From positions 1 through 62,874 of the forward strand of contig JAJQGU010000009.1 in assembly GCA_021200315.1 (NCBI GenBank): a stretch of DNA of 62,874 nucleotides, given 5' to 3'. A program made the translations under genes and the position numbers. The stretch comes from Akkermansiaceae bacterium (GTDB lineage Bacteria > Verrucomicrobiota > Verrucomicrobiia > Verrucomicrobiales > Akkermansiaceae). Below are positions 46,896 through 54,336 of the stretch, piece after piece. How positions within the stretch are numbered: the stretch's first letter is position 1; every line of letters begins with the position of its first letter. The notes under the pieces are model-generated. The model ran no database searches. It had not been told where the DNA came from and saw only the letters and a list, made by a program, of their open reading frames with translations.

Positions 46896-47098
46896 ATTGC
46901 CGCAGACTTTGCATTTCGGGTCTGCGAGTTGAACCGGCGGACCTTGTGAGGTTGTCCCGGCATCTGCTTGAGGGTGCAGCCTCTCTCAACCCTTTCCCAA
47001 AGGTGTGCCGGCATTCAACGAGTTCCCCGTTTGTCTCCCCCGCAGGAACGGCAAACGATGGAAGAAGCACTGTTCCTGCATGGAAGGATAAAGAAAAA

Positions 47099-49243
47099 AT
47101 GAGTATTAATTCCGTTGAATGTGCCGTGGGGAGCTCCCCCATCATTATTGAAACAGGTAAAATGGCCAGGCTGGCCGACGGCGCCGTCACTGTGCGCTGC
47201 GGTGACACCGTGGTGCTTGTCACTGTGGTAAGTGCCACGAAGGTGAAGGAAGGGCAGACCTTCTTTCCTCTTTCCGTAGAATACAAGGAAAAGGCGGCGG
47301 CGGCCGGGATGTTCCCAGGCGGCTATTTCAAGCGCGAAGGCCGCCCCACGGAAAAGGAAATTCTCACCTGTCGAATGACGGATCGTCCTCTGAGGCCCAT
47401 GTTCCCGAAAGGTTACCTTTACGATACGCAAGTAATCTCACTGCTTCTTTCAGCCGACGGTGAAAATGAGCCCGACATTCTCAGCATCAACGGGGCGTCG
47501 GCCGCCTGCGTCATTTCTGACCTGCCTTTTGCCGAACCCGTGGGCGCCGTACGCGTGGGACTCATCAACGGTGAATTCGTGATCAACCCTACCAACAGCC
47601 AGCGTCTCGAAAGCACCCTTGATCTCGTCTTCGCCGGCACGAAGGAGCAGGTGATCATGATCGAAGGTTCCGCCCACGAACTCCCCGAGGAGGATTTCAT
47701 CAAAGCTCTTCACGTAGCGCAGGCCAATGTTCGCATTATCTGCGAAAAGCAGGAAGAACTCCGCACGGTTTGCGGCAAGGTGAAACGGGAATATGAGCTT
47801 ACTCTCGCCAAGCCCGAATTGCTCGAAATAGGCTATGAAATCGCCGGCTCCCGCATTGAAGAGGCCATTTACGCGCCCTCGAAAATCGAACGGCAGAAGA
47901 AGGTGGGAGCGCTGCGAGACGAAGTGGAGGAGGCCATCAAGGCGCGCCACCCCGAAGCCACCGATTTCGACGTGGAACAGGTGTTCGAATACATCCAGAA
48001 AAAAGCCTTCCGCATCTCTATCATGGAAAAGGGCCAGCGCGCCGATGGCCGATCTCTTGACCAGCTGCGCCCGCTCACGGCCGAAATCAATTCCCTGCCT
48101 GCTGTCGTGCACGGCTCCGCGCTCTTTGCCCGCGGTGAGACGATGTCTCTGTGTCTCGCCACCCTGGCTCCGCTCGAAGAAAAGCAATACCTCGACAATT
48201 ATACAGGCAGCGTAAACGAAAAGCGCTTCATCCTGCACTACAATTTTCCGCCTTTCTCCGTCGGCGACACCGGACGCTTCGGAGGCCAGAACCGCCGAGA
48301 AATCGGCCATGGAGCCCTCGCCGAACGATCGATCGCGCCTGTCATCCCGACGGCTGACGATTTTCCCTATGCCATTCGCGTTTCTTCGGAAATCATGGAA
48401 TCGAACGGTTCTACCTCCATGGCCACGGTATGCGCCGGCACTATGTCGCTGCTTGCCGCAGGCGTGCCGCTCAAACGTCCCGTCGCCGGCATTTCGGTGG
48501 GTCTCGTCACAGAATTCAATGACGCTCATGAGCTCACCGCCCACAAGGTTCTGCTCGACATCATCGGATCGGAAGATTTTTACGGCGATATGGACTTCAA
48601 ACTCTGCGGCACGGCTGAAGGTGTCACCGGCTACCAGCTTGATTTAAAGCTGCCGGGTATTCCTCTCTCCATTCTTGAAGAGGCTATCGCACTGGCCAAA
48701 CAGGGACGCATGCAGGTGCTCGAAACTATGGCGGGTGCCATCAGCTCCCCGGCCTCCATGAGCCCCAATGCACCGCGCATTGAAAGCACGTCTATCCCCC
48801 AGGATCGCATCGGCGAACTTATCGGCCCCGGGGGCAAGAATATCAAAGCCATCCAGACTGAGACAGGCACCGACATCAACATTGAGGAAGACGGTACCGT
48901 GCGTATTTATGCCAGCCGACAAGAGGGCCTCGAGCGCGCACTCTATCTCATTGAACGCATGTTCAAGGAAATTGAGATCGGCGAACTCTACACCGGCAAG
49001 GTGGTCTCCACCACCACGTTCGGTGCGTTCATGGAAGTGCTTCCCGGCAAGGACGGCCTCATCCACATCTCCGAATTGGCCGAAGGCCGTACGCAGAAGA
49101 CCGAAGATGTGGTCAAGGTCGGCGATATTGTCACAGCCAAATGCATCGGCGTCGACGACAAGGGGCGTGTCAAGATGTCCATCCGCGCTGCCCAGCGCGA
49201 CGCCAAGGCCAGACAGTCCGAGAAAAGAGAGACGAGGGATTGA
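47099..49243 (+). CDS. pnp: Polyribonucleotide nucleotidyltransferase (PNPase)
   Basis: A 714-residue phosphorolytic 3'-5' exoribonuclease. Two RNase PH cores: the first with FPLSVEYKEKAAAAGMFPGG and RMTDRPLRPMFPKG, the second with SLCLATLAP, LHYNFPPFSVGDTGR and the catalytic Asp pair in GSEDFYGDMDFK. A KH domain (RIGELIGPGGKNIKAIQ, about 570-590) and an S1 domain (YTGKVVSTTTFGAFMEVLPG...GLIHISELA, about 630-700) end the protein. The frame continues upstream of the ATG at 47099, but the family start is MSINSVECAVGSSPIIIETGK-like. A strong terminator follows. Confidence 0.96.
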   Translation: MSINSVECAVGSSPIIIETGKMARLADGAVTVRCGDTVVLVTVVSATKVKEGQTFFPLSVEYKEKAAAAGMFPGGYFKREGRPTEKEILTCRMTDRPLRPMFPKGYLYDTQVISLLLSADGENEPDILSINGASAACVISDLPFAEPVGAVRVGLINGEFVINPTNSQRLESTLDLVFAGTKEQVIMIEGSAHELPEEDFIKALHVAQANVRIICEKQEELRTVCGKVKREYELTLAKPELLEIGYEIAGSRIEEAIYAPSKIERQKKVGALRDEVEEAIKARHPEATDFDVEQVFEYIQKKAFRISIMEKGQRADGRSLDQLRPLTAEINSLPAVVHGSALFARGETMSLCLATLAPLEEKQYLDNYTGSVNEKRFILHYNFPPFSVGDTGRFGGQNRREIGHGALAERSIAPVIPTADDFPYAIRVSSEIMESNGSTSMATVCAGTMSLLAAGVPLKRPVAGISVGLVTEFNDAHELTAHKVLLDIIGSEDFYGDMDFKLCGTAEGVTGYQLDLKLPGIPLSILEEAIALAKQGRMQVLETMAGAISSPASMSPNAPRIESTSIPQDRIGELIGPGGKNIKAIQTETGTDINIEEDGTVRIYASRQEGLERALYLIERMFKEIEIGELYTGKVVSTTTFGAFMEVLPGKDGLIHISELAEGRTQKTEDVVKVGDIVTAKCIGVDDKGRVKMSIRAAQRDAKARQSEKRETRD

Positions 49244-49260
49244 CCCCGCCGCATTTCTGC

Positions 49261-49301
49261 AGAGCACCATCTTTCCATGAAGGTGGTGCTCTTCTTTTTC
49301 T
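49261..49301 (+). terminator. Intrinsic terminator of pnp
   Basis: AGAGCACCA (49261-49269) pairs perfectly with TGGTGCTCT (49284-49292), and the stem extends inward with TCTTT/AAGG-like bases. TCTTTTTCTC follows. It lies 17 bp after the pnp stop. Confidence 0.92.
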
Positions 49302-49496
49302 CAGCAAAACAGATTATAAGGCAATAAAAGACAACAATTTCAAGATATTTTGAAGACTCTTCCAAATCCTCTTCTCAGCTCGGGAAAGGGCTTCCCTGAA
49401 AAAAAATTACCGATTTGAACTTTTAAGATTGCAAAAGGAGCTGTTCTCCGATAGAAATAGAAGCGCGCTGTTGCAAATTCACCATCATCTTACACC

Positions 49497-50324
49497 ATGT
49501 GGAGCAAAATCATCATCGGAACCGTTGCCGTTCTCCTCTTCGGGACATTCCTGTTTTATAAAAACAACGAAGCCTTGGTGGCTAGTGAATTCCCCCATGC
49601 CAAAAGCCTGATGGGAAAGATCGAATCGGTCTCCAAGGACATAGCACGCGACGAGTATACGCAGAAATACGCAGAAATGCGCAAGCGTTTCTTTGATCAG
49701 AAACTGGCTGAATTCACAGCGGACGATGAGCGCTTAAAGGAGGAACTTGCCACGGCTCGCGATGAAATCGCCAAGGTCACCAAGGAGGCTCAAGAGCTCG
49801 AAGAGACACTCCAATCGCAGCAGGCGGAACTGAGCGCTGCCATGAAAGAACTCATGAGTATCTCCGGCATGGATGAAAACGAAGATGCGGACATGACCGC
49901 TATTCTCGGCAGAATTGGCGAGATTTATCAGTCCACCCTTCTGACAGAACAGGAAAACGCCCAGACGCAGGCGCAAATAGACGTCTTGCTGGCTCACAGC
50001 GCCGATCTCAACCAGGAAATCGACTTCGAAAAGAAACGGGCTTCTGGCCGAAATGCGCGCCAGGCCCCCGCTACATTGAACGCCAGCGTCATCAATACGC
50101 TGCCCAATTGGAACTACGTGATCATCAATGTCGGTACGGAAGATGATGTCTGTGTCGGTTCACGTTTGGCGGTCATGCGCGGCAATACCAAGATCGCCGA
50201 ACTCAATGTGACCTCGGTAGAAGGGAATCGTTCAAGCGCCGACATCATTCTCAGCACACTCGTAGCGGGTGAAAGCGTCCATATCGGCGATCGCGTCGTC
50301 TCTGTTCAAGCTGCCGCCAATTAA
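49497..50324 (+). CDS. Membrane-anchored coiled-coil protein with C-terminal SH3-like domain (copy 1)
   Basis: 275 residues. N-terminal membrane anchor (IIIGTVAVLLFGTFLFYK, 5-22), a long coiled coil (about 45-115 and 140-185) and a C-terminal beta domain (about 200-275): LPNWNYVIINVGTEDDVCVG, LAVMRGNTKIAELNVTSVEG, VHIGDRVVSV. The pattern N.G..D.V..G..L.V.R......L.V..V...........G..V..GD.V resembles the C-terminal domain seen in FlgT- and MreC-like envelope proteins, but I do not claim a family. It is followed 19 bp later by a paralogue of the same design. Probably a periplasmic scaffold; function unknown. Confidence 0.72.
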   Translation: MWSKIIIGTVAVLLFGTFLFYKNNEALVASEFPHAKSLMGKIESVSKDIARDEYTQKYAEMRKRFFDQKLAEFTADDERLKEELATARDEIAKVTKEAQELEETLQSQQAELSAAMKELMSISGMDENEDADMTAILGRIGEIYQSTLLTEQENAQTQAQIDVLLAHSADLNQEIDFEKKRASGRNARQAPATLNASVINTLPNWNYVIINVGTEDDVCVGSRLAVMRGNTKIAELNVTSVEGNRSSADIILSTLVAGESVHIGDRVVSVQAAAN

Positions 50325-50343
50325 TCTTCAGACCCGTATAAAC

Positions 50344-51231
50344 ATGAAAATTCTACATCTCATCATCGTTCTGCTCGTCCTTTGCATCAGCGCCGCGGGG
50401 CTTTACTACTCTCTCGAACAGCAGAAGCAATACGAATTGATCGTTCAGCTGCACGGCGGCGGTGCCCAGATTGACGATAATGATGCACAGGGACTTCGCA
50501 AGGAGGAACAGAGCCTTACGGCCGCCCAGGATGTTCTCGCAAAAAACCGCAGTAAAGCGATCGCAGACGCCAAGGCGTCCAAGATGCTGATGCGCGACAT
50601 GCGGGATCAGCGCAATGAGACCGACCGCCAACTCACCGAAGCCAACAAAGAGCTCGATACCCAGCAAAAGCGATACGAAGCCATACAGCGCGAATTGAAG
50701 AAAATAGTCGATACAATCAATGCGTCGATAGAGCAGGTTCGTGCGGCAGAGTCCTTTCTGTCGCTCGACCCCGATGCCAGTCTTCCCGATCTTGTCAACA
50801 GTATTAAGGAGCAGGTCAATCAGCTGGTGGATCGCAACAAGGAGCTTCAGGCCGCAAAAGAGGATCTTGCCGTGCGATTGACTGGAGCCCGCGACAAGGT
50901 AGCGCGCGAGGAGACGGAACTGAGCAATCTGAAGCGCCAGCTTGCCGAAAACCGCAGTCTTATCCGCGAAAACGAGGATGAGTATGTCATCGCTGCCGTC
51001 GACAACAAATGGAACTTTGTCATTCTCAACATAGGCCGCGACAGCAGCCTTAGCGTAGGCGAAAGCAATCAGCTTCTGGTCAAGCGCAATGGTACTTCCA
51101 TCGCTCGTCTTCGTCTCGTCAGCGTTGACGGCGGCCAAGCGGTGGCGGACTTTGATCCCCAGCAGCTCAAGCAGGGGCAGCGAATTGAAGTGGGAGACCA
51201 CGCCATTCGCATAAAGCCTTTTGGTGACTGA
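50344..51231 (+). CDS. Membrane-anchored coiled-coil protein with C-terminal SH3-like domain (copy 2)
   Basis: About 295 residues. Signal anchor ILHLIIVLLVLCISAAGLYYSL, then two stretches of coiled coil (about 55-120 and 150-205, with EETELSNLKRQLAENRSLI), and a C-terminal domain (about 215-295) with VDNKWNFVILNIGRDSSLSVG, LLVKRNGTSIARLRLVSVDGG and IEVGDHAIRI, aligning with copy 1. Start ATG 50344 is chosen because it begins the anchor; the frame is open 25 codons further, overlapping copy 1. Likely co-transcribed with copy 1 and ended by the strong terminator at 51246. The pair probably acts together. Confidence 0.72.
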   Translation: MKILHLIIVLLVLCISAAGLYYSLEQQKQYELIVQLHGGGAQIDDNDAQGLRKEEQSLTAAQDVLAKNRSKAIADAKASKMLMRDMRDQRNETDRQLTEANKELDTQQKRYEAIQRELKKIVDTINASIEQVRAAESFLSLDPDASLPDLVNSIKEQVNQLVDRNKELQAAKEDLAVRLTGARDKVAREETELSNLKRQLAENRSLIRENEDEYVIAAVDNKWNFVILNIGRDSSLSVGESNQLLVKRNGTSIARLRLVSVDGGQAVADFDPQQLKQGQRIEVGDHAIRIKPFGD

Positions 51232-51245
51232 TTTCCCTATTTGAC

Positions 51246-51282
51246 CGCCGGCATGGTGAGGCAGCCCATGCCGGCGTTTTTT
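51246..51282 (+). terminator. Intrinsic terminator after the coiled-coil pair
   Basis: CGCCGGCATG (51246-51255) pairs perfectly with CATGCCGGCG (51267-51276), followed by TTTTTT. Textbook structure. Confidence 0.95.
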
Positions 51283-51329
51283 AATGTGATTTTCCAACGG
51301 AACGGCTCTTGGGAGCGTCTTATCTACGT

Positions 51330-51527
51330 ATGCAAAGAACCGCTATTCTCTTTCTTCCTCTCTTGATGGTGTCCTGTACTGCTTCGGTCGATCCTGTCCC
51401 GGATAATGGGAGAGTAGTCGTGGCTCCGAAAGGCTCCAGCGAACGGGAAAAACCATGGAACGGCATCACCAAAGAAGAGGCCAACGCCAAACTCGGCCCC
51501 ATCTCGGGCATGATGAACAGACGGTAA
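51330..51527 (+). CDS. Small lipoprotein, unknown function
   Basis: 65 residues. MQRTAILFLPLLMVSC is a lipoprotein signal peptide with Cys 16 as the lipidation site. The mature part is about 50 residues, hydrophilic, ending GPISGMMNRR. No family recognised. ATG 51330 preferred over an upstream TTG. It sits between the coiled-coil terminator and nth, same strand. Confidence 0.6.
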   Translation: MQRTAILFLPLLMVSCTASVDPVPDNGRVVVAPKGSSEREKPWNGITKEEANAKLGPISGMMNRR

Positions 51528-51581
51528 TCCCGTAGAAACGCTCGCTGTGTAGGTGAAGAAGCCTCCTGATATTCCTTGAAG

Positions 51582-52208
51582 ATGACCATCGCACAAAGGG
51601 CGCGCATCGTAAGCGGCGTGTTGGACGCCCGCCTTCCTGAGCCCCAGATACCCTTGCAGCACCGGGATCCTTTTACTTTATTGGTTTCTGTCATCTTGTC
51701 GGCTCAATGTACAGACGAGCGAGTCAACAAGGTGACCCCCGCCCTTTTCCGGCGGGCGTCCACCCCGGAAGCCATGGCTGCTCTCAGCCCCGAAACGGTG
51801 CGCGAATATATTTCCTCTTGTGGCTTGTCGGAACGTAAAGCTCGAAATATCGTCGAGACCTCACGCATCCTGGTGGAGCAATATGACGGATGCGTGCCCA
51901 ATAGGTTTGAAGAGTTGGAAGCTCTGCCCGGCGTCGGCCATAAGACAGCCAGCGTCGTAATGAACCAAGCGTTTGGTTTACCTGCCTTTCCTGTAGACAC
52001 TCATATTTTTCGTCTCGCTCGCCGTTGGAAACTCAGCAAGGGGGAAAATGTGGAGAAAGTGGAAATCGACCTGAAAAAGATTTTTCCGAAGGACGAATGG
52101 GGCAAACGGCACCTTCAAATTGTCCTCTACGGGCGTCAATTCTGTCCGGCGCGCGGCTGCGGAGATCTCTGCCCGATTTGTTCCGCACTATTTTCTGGTA
52201 ATAGGTGA
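51582..52208 (+). CDS. nth: Endonuclease III (DNA glycosylase/AP lyase)
   Basis: A base-excision repair glycosylase of about 208 residues acting on oxidised pyrimidines. DPFTLLVSVILSAQCTDERVN (conserved QCTD-type motif), helix-hairpin-helix LPGVGHKTASVV with the catalytic Lys, and PVDTHIFRLARR with the catalytic Asp. The C-terminal [4Fe-4S] loop is unusual: FCPARGCGDLCPICSALF gives cysteines spaced 4-3-2, not the canonical 6-2-5, and the last position is Phe. The cluster may be bound differently or lost. ATG 51582 chosen over TTG 51576. Confidence 0.93.
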   Translation: MTIAQRARIVSGVLDARLPEPQIPLQHRDPFTLLVSVILSAQCTDERVNKVTPALFRRASTPEAMAALSPETVREYISSCGLSERKARNIVETSRILVEQYDGCVPNRFEELEALPGVGHKTASVVMNQAFGLPAFPVDTHIFRLARRWKLSKGENVEKVEIDLKKIFPKDEWGKRHLQIVLYGRQFCPARGCGDLCPICSALFSGNR

Positions 52209-52321
52209 GATAAAAGAGCAGTCCAACAAAAATCCCACCATTCATAAAAACAGGCTTGTCTTTCCGTCAATTTTAGGATAGAGTGCAACTGTTCATTTTG
52301 CATTAGAAGCATAATCACACC

Positions 52322-53149
52322 ATGAAAACCATGTTCCGTCGTTTCATTCTCCGCGCGGCCTCTCTCGTGATGACCGCAGCCGTTATGTTCCCAGTTTTCG
52401 CTTCCGCCCAAGAAGCAGGCTCATCCAAAGAGACTGAGAAAAACTTTCTTGACCAGTGGGTTATCGACGGCGGGGCCACCATGATCCCTCTCATCCTGAT
52501 GCTGGCGGCCATCCTCTTCCTTATGATTTTCAATATCATGAACTTGAATAAAGCCAAGTTCTGCCCTGAAGAGCTTCGGGCTCAGTTGATGGCGCTCATG
52601 GGGGAATGCCGCATACAGTCCGCCATTCAGCTCGCCGCACAGAGCCCTACTTACCTTGGACGTCTCGTGGCTTATGCTCTGCCGAACGTGGATGCAACTA
52701 AGCCTGAAGATCTGGGAAAAGATGCCGTGGAAGACGCTATTGCCGATTTCACCGCCAATGAACGCAGCCAGACGCTCAAATTCATCAATATGCTGGCTCT
52801 TTGCGGGCAAGTGGCTCCGATGATCGGTCTCTTTGGGACGGTTCAGGGTATGGTTGGGGCTTTCGGCCAGTTGGCGTCTTCTGGGCAGGCGGATCCAAAG
52901 GATCTCGCTGGTTCCATTTCCGTGGCGCTGTTGACCACGTTCTGGGGGTTGATCAATGCCATTATCGCTATTCCCACTTTCTTTTTTCAGAAAGGTATCG
53001 CGGCAGCTCGCGAGGCTGAATGCGTAAACACCCTGCAGGAGATGCTCAATACATCCATCAATGTAATCAACGCAGAGTCCCTGATCGCCAAGATCCCCGA
53101 AGGGTATGCGGCCGAAGGGGAAGAAGAGAGTTATTCGGAACAGGCTTGA
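52322..53149 (+). CDS. MotA/TolQ/ExbB proton channel protein
   Basis: 275 residues. A signal peptide-like N-terminus (LRAASLVMTAAVMFPVFASAQ) precedes the ExbB-type body: helix 1 MIPLILMLAAILFLMIFNIM (about 60-80), then VAPMIGLFGTVQGMVGAFGQL and SISVALLTTFWGLINAIIAIP (about 160-220), the two-helix core of proton-motive-force-driven motors. It should pair with the two ExbD proteins downstream. The cleavable signal is an extension also seen in PVC/Bacteroidota ExbB proteins. An inverted repeat lies between it and the first exbD. Confidence 0.9.
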   Translation: MKTMFRRFILRAASLVMTAAVMFPVFASAQEAGSSKETEKNFLDQWVIDGGATMIPLILMLAAILFLMIFNIMNLNKAKFCPEELRAQLMALMGECRIQSAIQLAAQSPTYLGRLVAYALPNVDATKPEDLGKDAVEDAIADFTANERSQTLKFINMLALCGQVAPMIGLFGTVQGMVGAFGQLASSGQADPKDLAGSISVALLTTFWGLINAIIAIPTFFFQKGIAAAREAECVNTLQEMLNTSINVINAESLIAKIPEGYAAEGEEESYSEQA

Positions 53150-53162
53150 TGGTCTGAGTCCG

Positions 53163-53191
53163 CTTCCCTCGGGGGTGTTCCGCGAGGGAAG
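53163..53191 (+). other. Intercistronic hairpin between exbB and exbD
   Basis: CTTCCCTCG (53163-53171) pairs with CGAGGGAAG (53183-53191), a perfect 9-bp stem with an 11-nt loop and no U-run. Candidate RNA-stability or partial-attenuation element adjusting ExbB to ExbD ratio. Confidence 0.6.
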
Positions 53192-53218
53192 AAACATTGA
53201 CAAAAAGAACTTCAAAAT

Positions 53219-53728
53219 ATGGGAAAAAAATACAAAGGCGGCGATGACGGCGTCAAGGGCGCGATCGACATGTCACCCATGATTGACTGCGTCTTCCTTC
53301 TCATCATTTTCTTTGTAGTAAACGCCACGGCGATCACGGTGAAGAAAGACCCCAACGTCGGCATGCCGACAGCTCTCTCATCCAATGAAATGAAGGATGC
53401 CAACGGCTGTATTGTGATCAATGTGTTCCCCGATCCGGACAAGATGGATCCCCGCGTGCGCACCAAATTCGAAAAAACCTACACCAAGCCCAACACCTAT
53501 TGGAGCACGGATGCGGCAACCGGCTTCACGGTCGATGAACAGCAAGCGTTGACTGAGTTTATTTCCAAGCAGAAAGAGGCGTTTTCCGGCAAGTACAAGG
53601 AAGAGCAAATCCGCCTGTACATCCGGGGAGACAAGAACGCCCCTTTTGAGCGGACTTCCATCGCCATCAAATGCGGTGCGGCTGCCGGCGTGAGCAATGT
53701 CGTCTTCGGTGTTCTCCCAACCAAATAG
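53219..53728 (+). CDS. ExbD/TolR-family protein 1
   Basis: 169 residues. A short cytoplasmic N-terminus, one membrane helix with the essential aspartate (MSPMIDCVFLLIIFFVV, about 18-34), and a periplasmic domain. The periplasmic part has an insert (around 60-110) beyond the usual 140-residue length. Ion flow past the Asp with ExbB drives conformational change. A second ExbD follows after 10 bp. Confidence 0.9.
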   Translation: MGKKYKGGDDGVKGAIDMSPMIDCVFLLIIFFVVNATAITVKKDPNVGMPTALSSNEMKDANGCIVINVFPDPDKMDPRVRTKFEKTYTKPNTYWSTDAATGFTVDEQQALTEFISKQKEAFSGKYKEEQIRLYIRGDKNAPFERTSIAIKCGAAAGVSNVVFGVLPTK

Positions 53729-53738
53729 TCCTACAGTC

Positions 53739-54227
53739 ATGGCCAGACATAAACAAATCCAACCTCAGGATGAGCCGGAATGCTCCATGGATATTTCATC
53801 CCTGATCGACTGCTGTTTCCTGCTCTTGATCTATTTCTTGGTGGCTACCACGCTCATTCGGGAAACAAAACTCGACATCAGCGTTCCCGGGAACCCTGAT
53901 TCGACCAACAAGGCTCCGCTGGAGCCCGGGCGCATTACTGTACGCGATGACGGTTCTGTCTACTGGGGCGGCGATATGAATGTCGGAGGCCCTTACGATC
54001 CCAATTTGGATTCGCGTTCCCCATCATATCGTGACGAAAGACGTCTTGCGCAGCTGGTAGATCAGCTCACCCAGCTCAAGCAGCAAGCGGACAGCACCGG
54101 TACCACCCCCATTGTCATGATGCTGGCGGAACCGGCCACCCCTCACCAGCGAATCATGGACGTCATGGCTGCCTTGGCGGAAGCCGACATCCACACGGTT
54201 GCCATGAACGTGCTCCCCAAAGAATAA
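53739..54227 (+). CDS. ExbD/TolR-family protein 2
   Basis: 162 residues. MDISSLIDCCFLLLIYFLVATTLI (about 15-38) carries the membrane Asp. The periplasmic domain has ITVRDDGSVYWGG and ends DVMAALAEADIHTVAMNVLP, a normal ExbD end. ATG 53739 is used; the frame is open upstream but overlaps exbD 1. Two different ExbD subunits with one ExbB suggest a heteromeric motor serving the large exported TPR protein downstream. Confidence 0.9.
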   Translation: MARHKQIQPQDEPECSMDISSLIDCCFLLLIYFLVATTLIRETKLDISVPGNPDSTNKAPLEPGRITVRDDGSVYWGGDMNVGGPYDPNLDSRSPSYRDERRLAQLVDQLTQLKQQADSTGTTPIVMMLAEPATPHQRIMDVMAALAEADIHTVAMNVLPKE

Positions 54228-54249
54228 AGATATTCCACTGTACACGAAG

Positions 54250-54287
54250 TTCGGGGAGTGCGCAGCCATTGCGCCGCACTCCCCGAA
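54250..54287 (+). other. Strong hairpin between exbD 2 and the TPR gene
   Basis: TTCGGGGAGTGC (54250-54261) pairs perfectly with GCACTCCCCGAA (54276-54287): a 12-bp stem without a U-run. It may be a leaky terminator, a processing site or an RNA-stability element limiting the downstream 3.3-kb gene. Confidence 0.65.
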
Positions 54288-54336
54288 TTCTTCCGAAGCT
54301 AATTTGCAAATCATTAAAATTTAACAAAACAAGAAA

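Noticed and set aside
47099..48544. Long minus-strand open frames opposite pnp, thiC, cas3 and others
   Set aside because: High-GC antisense frames are common here; none shows family motifs and all oppose well-supported genes.
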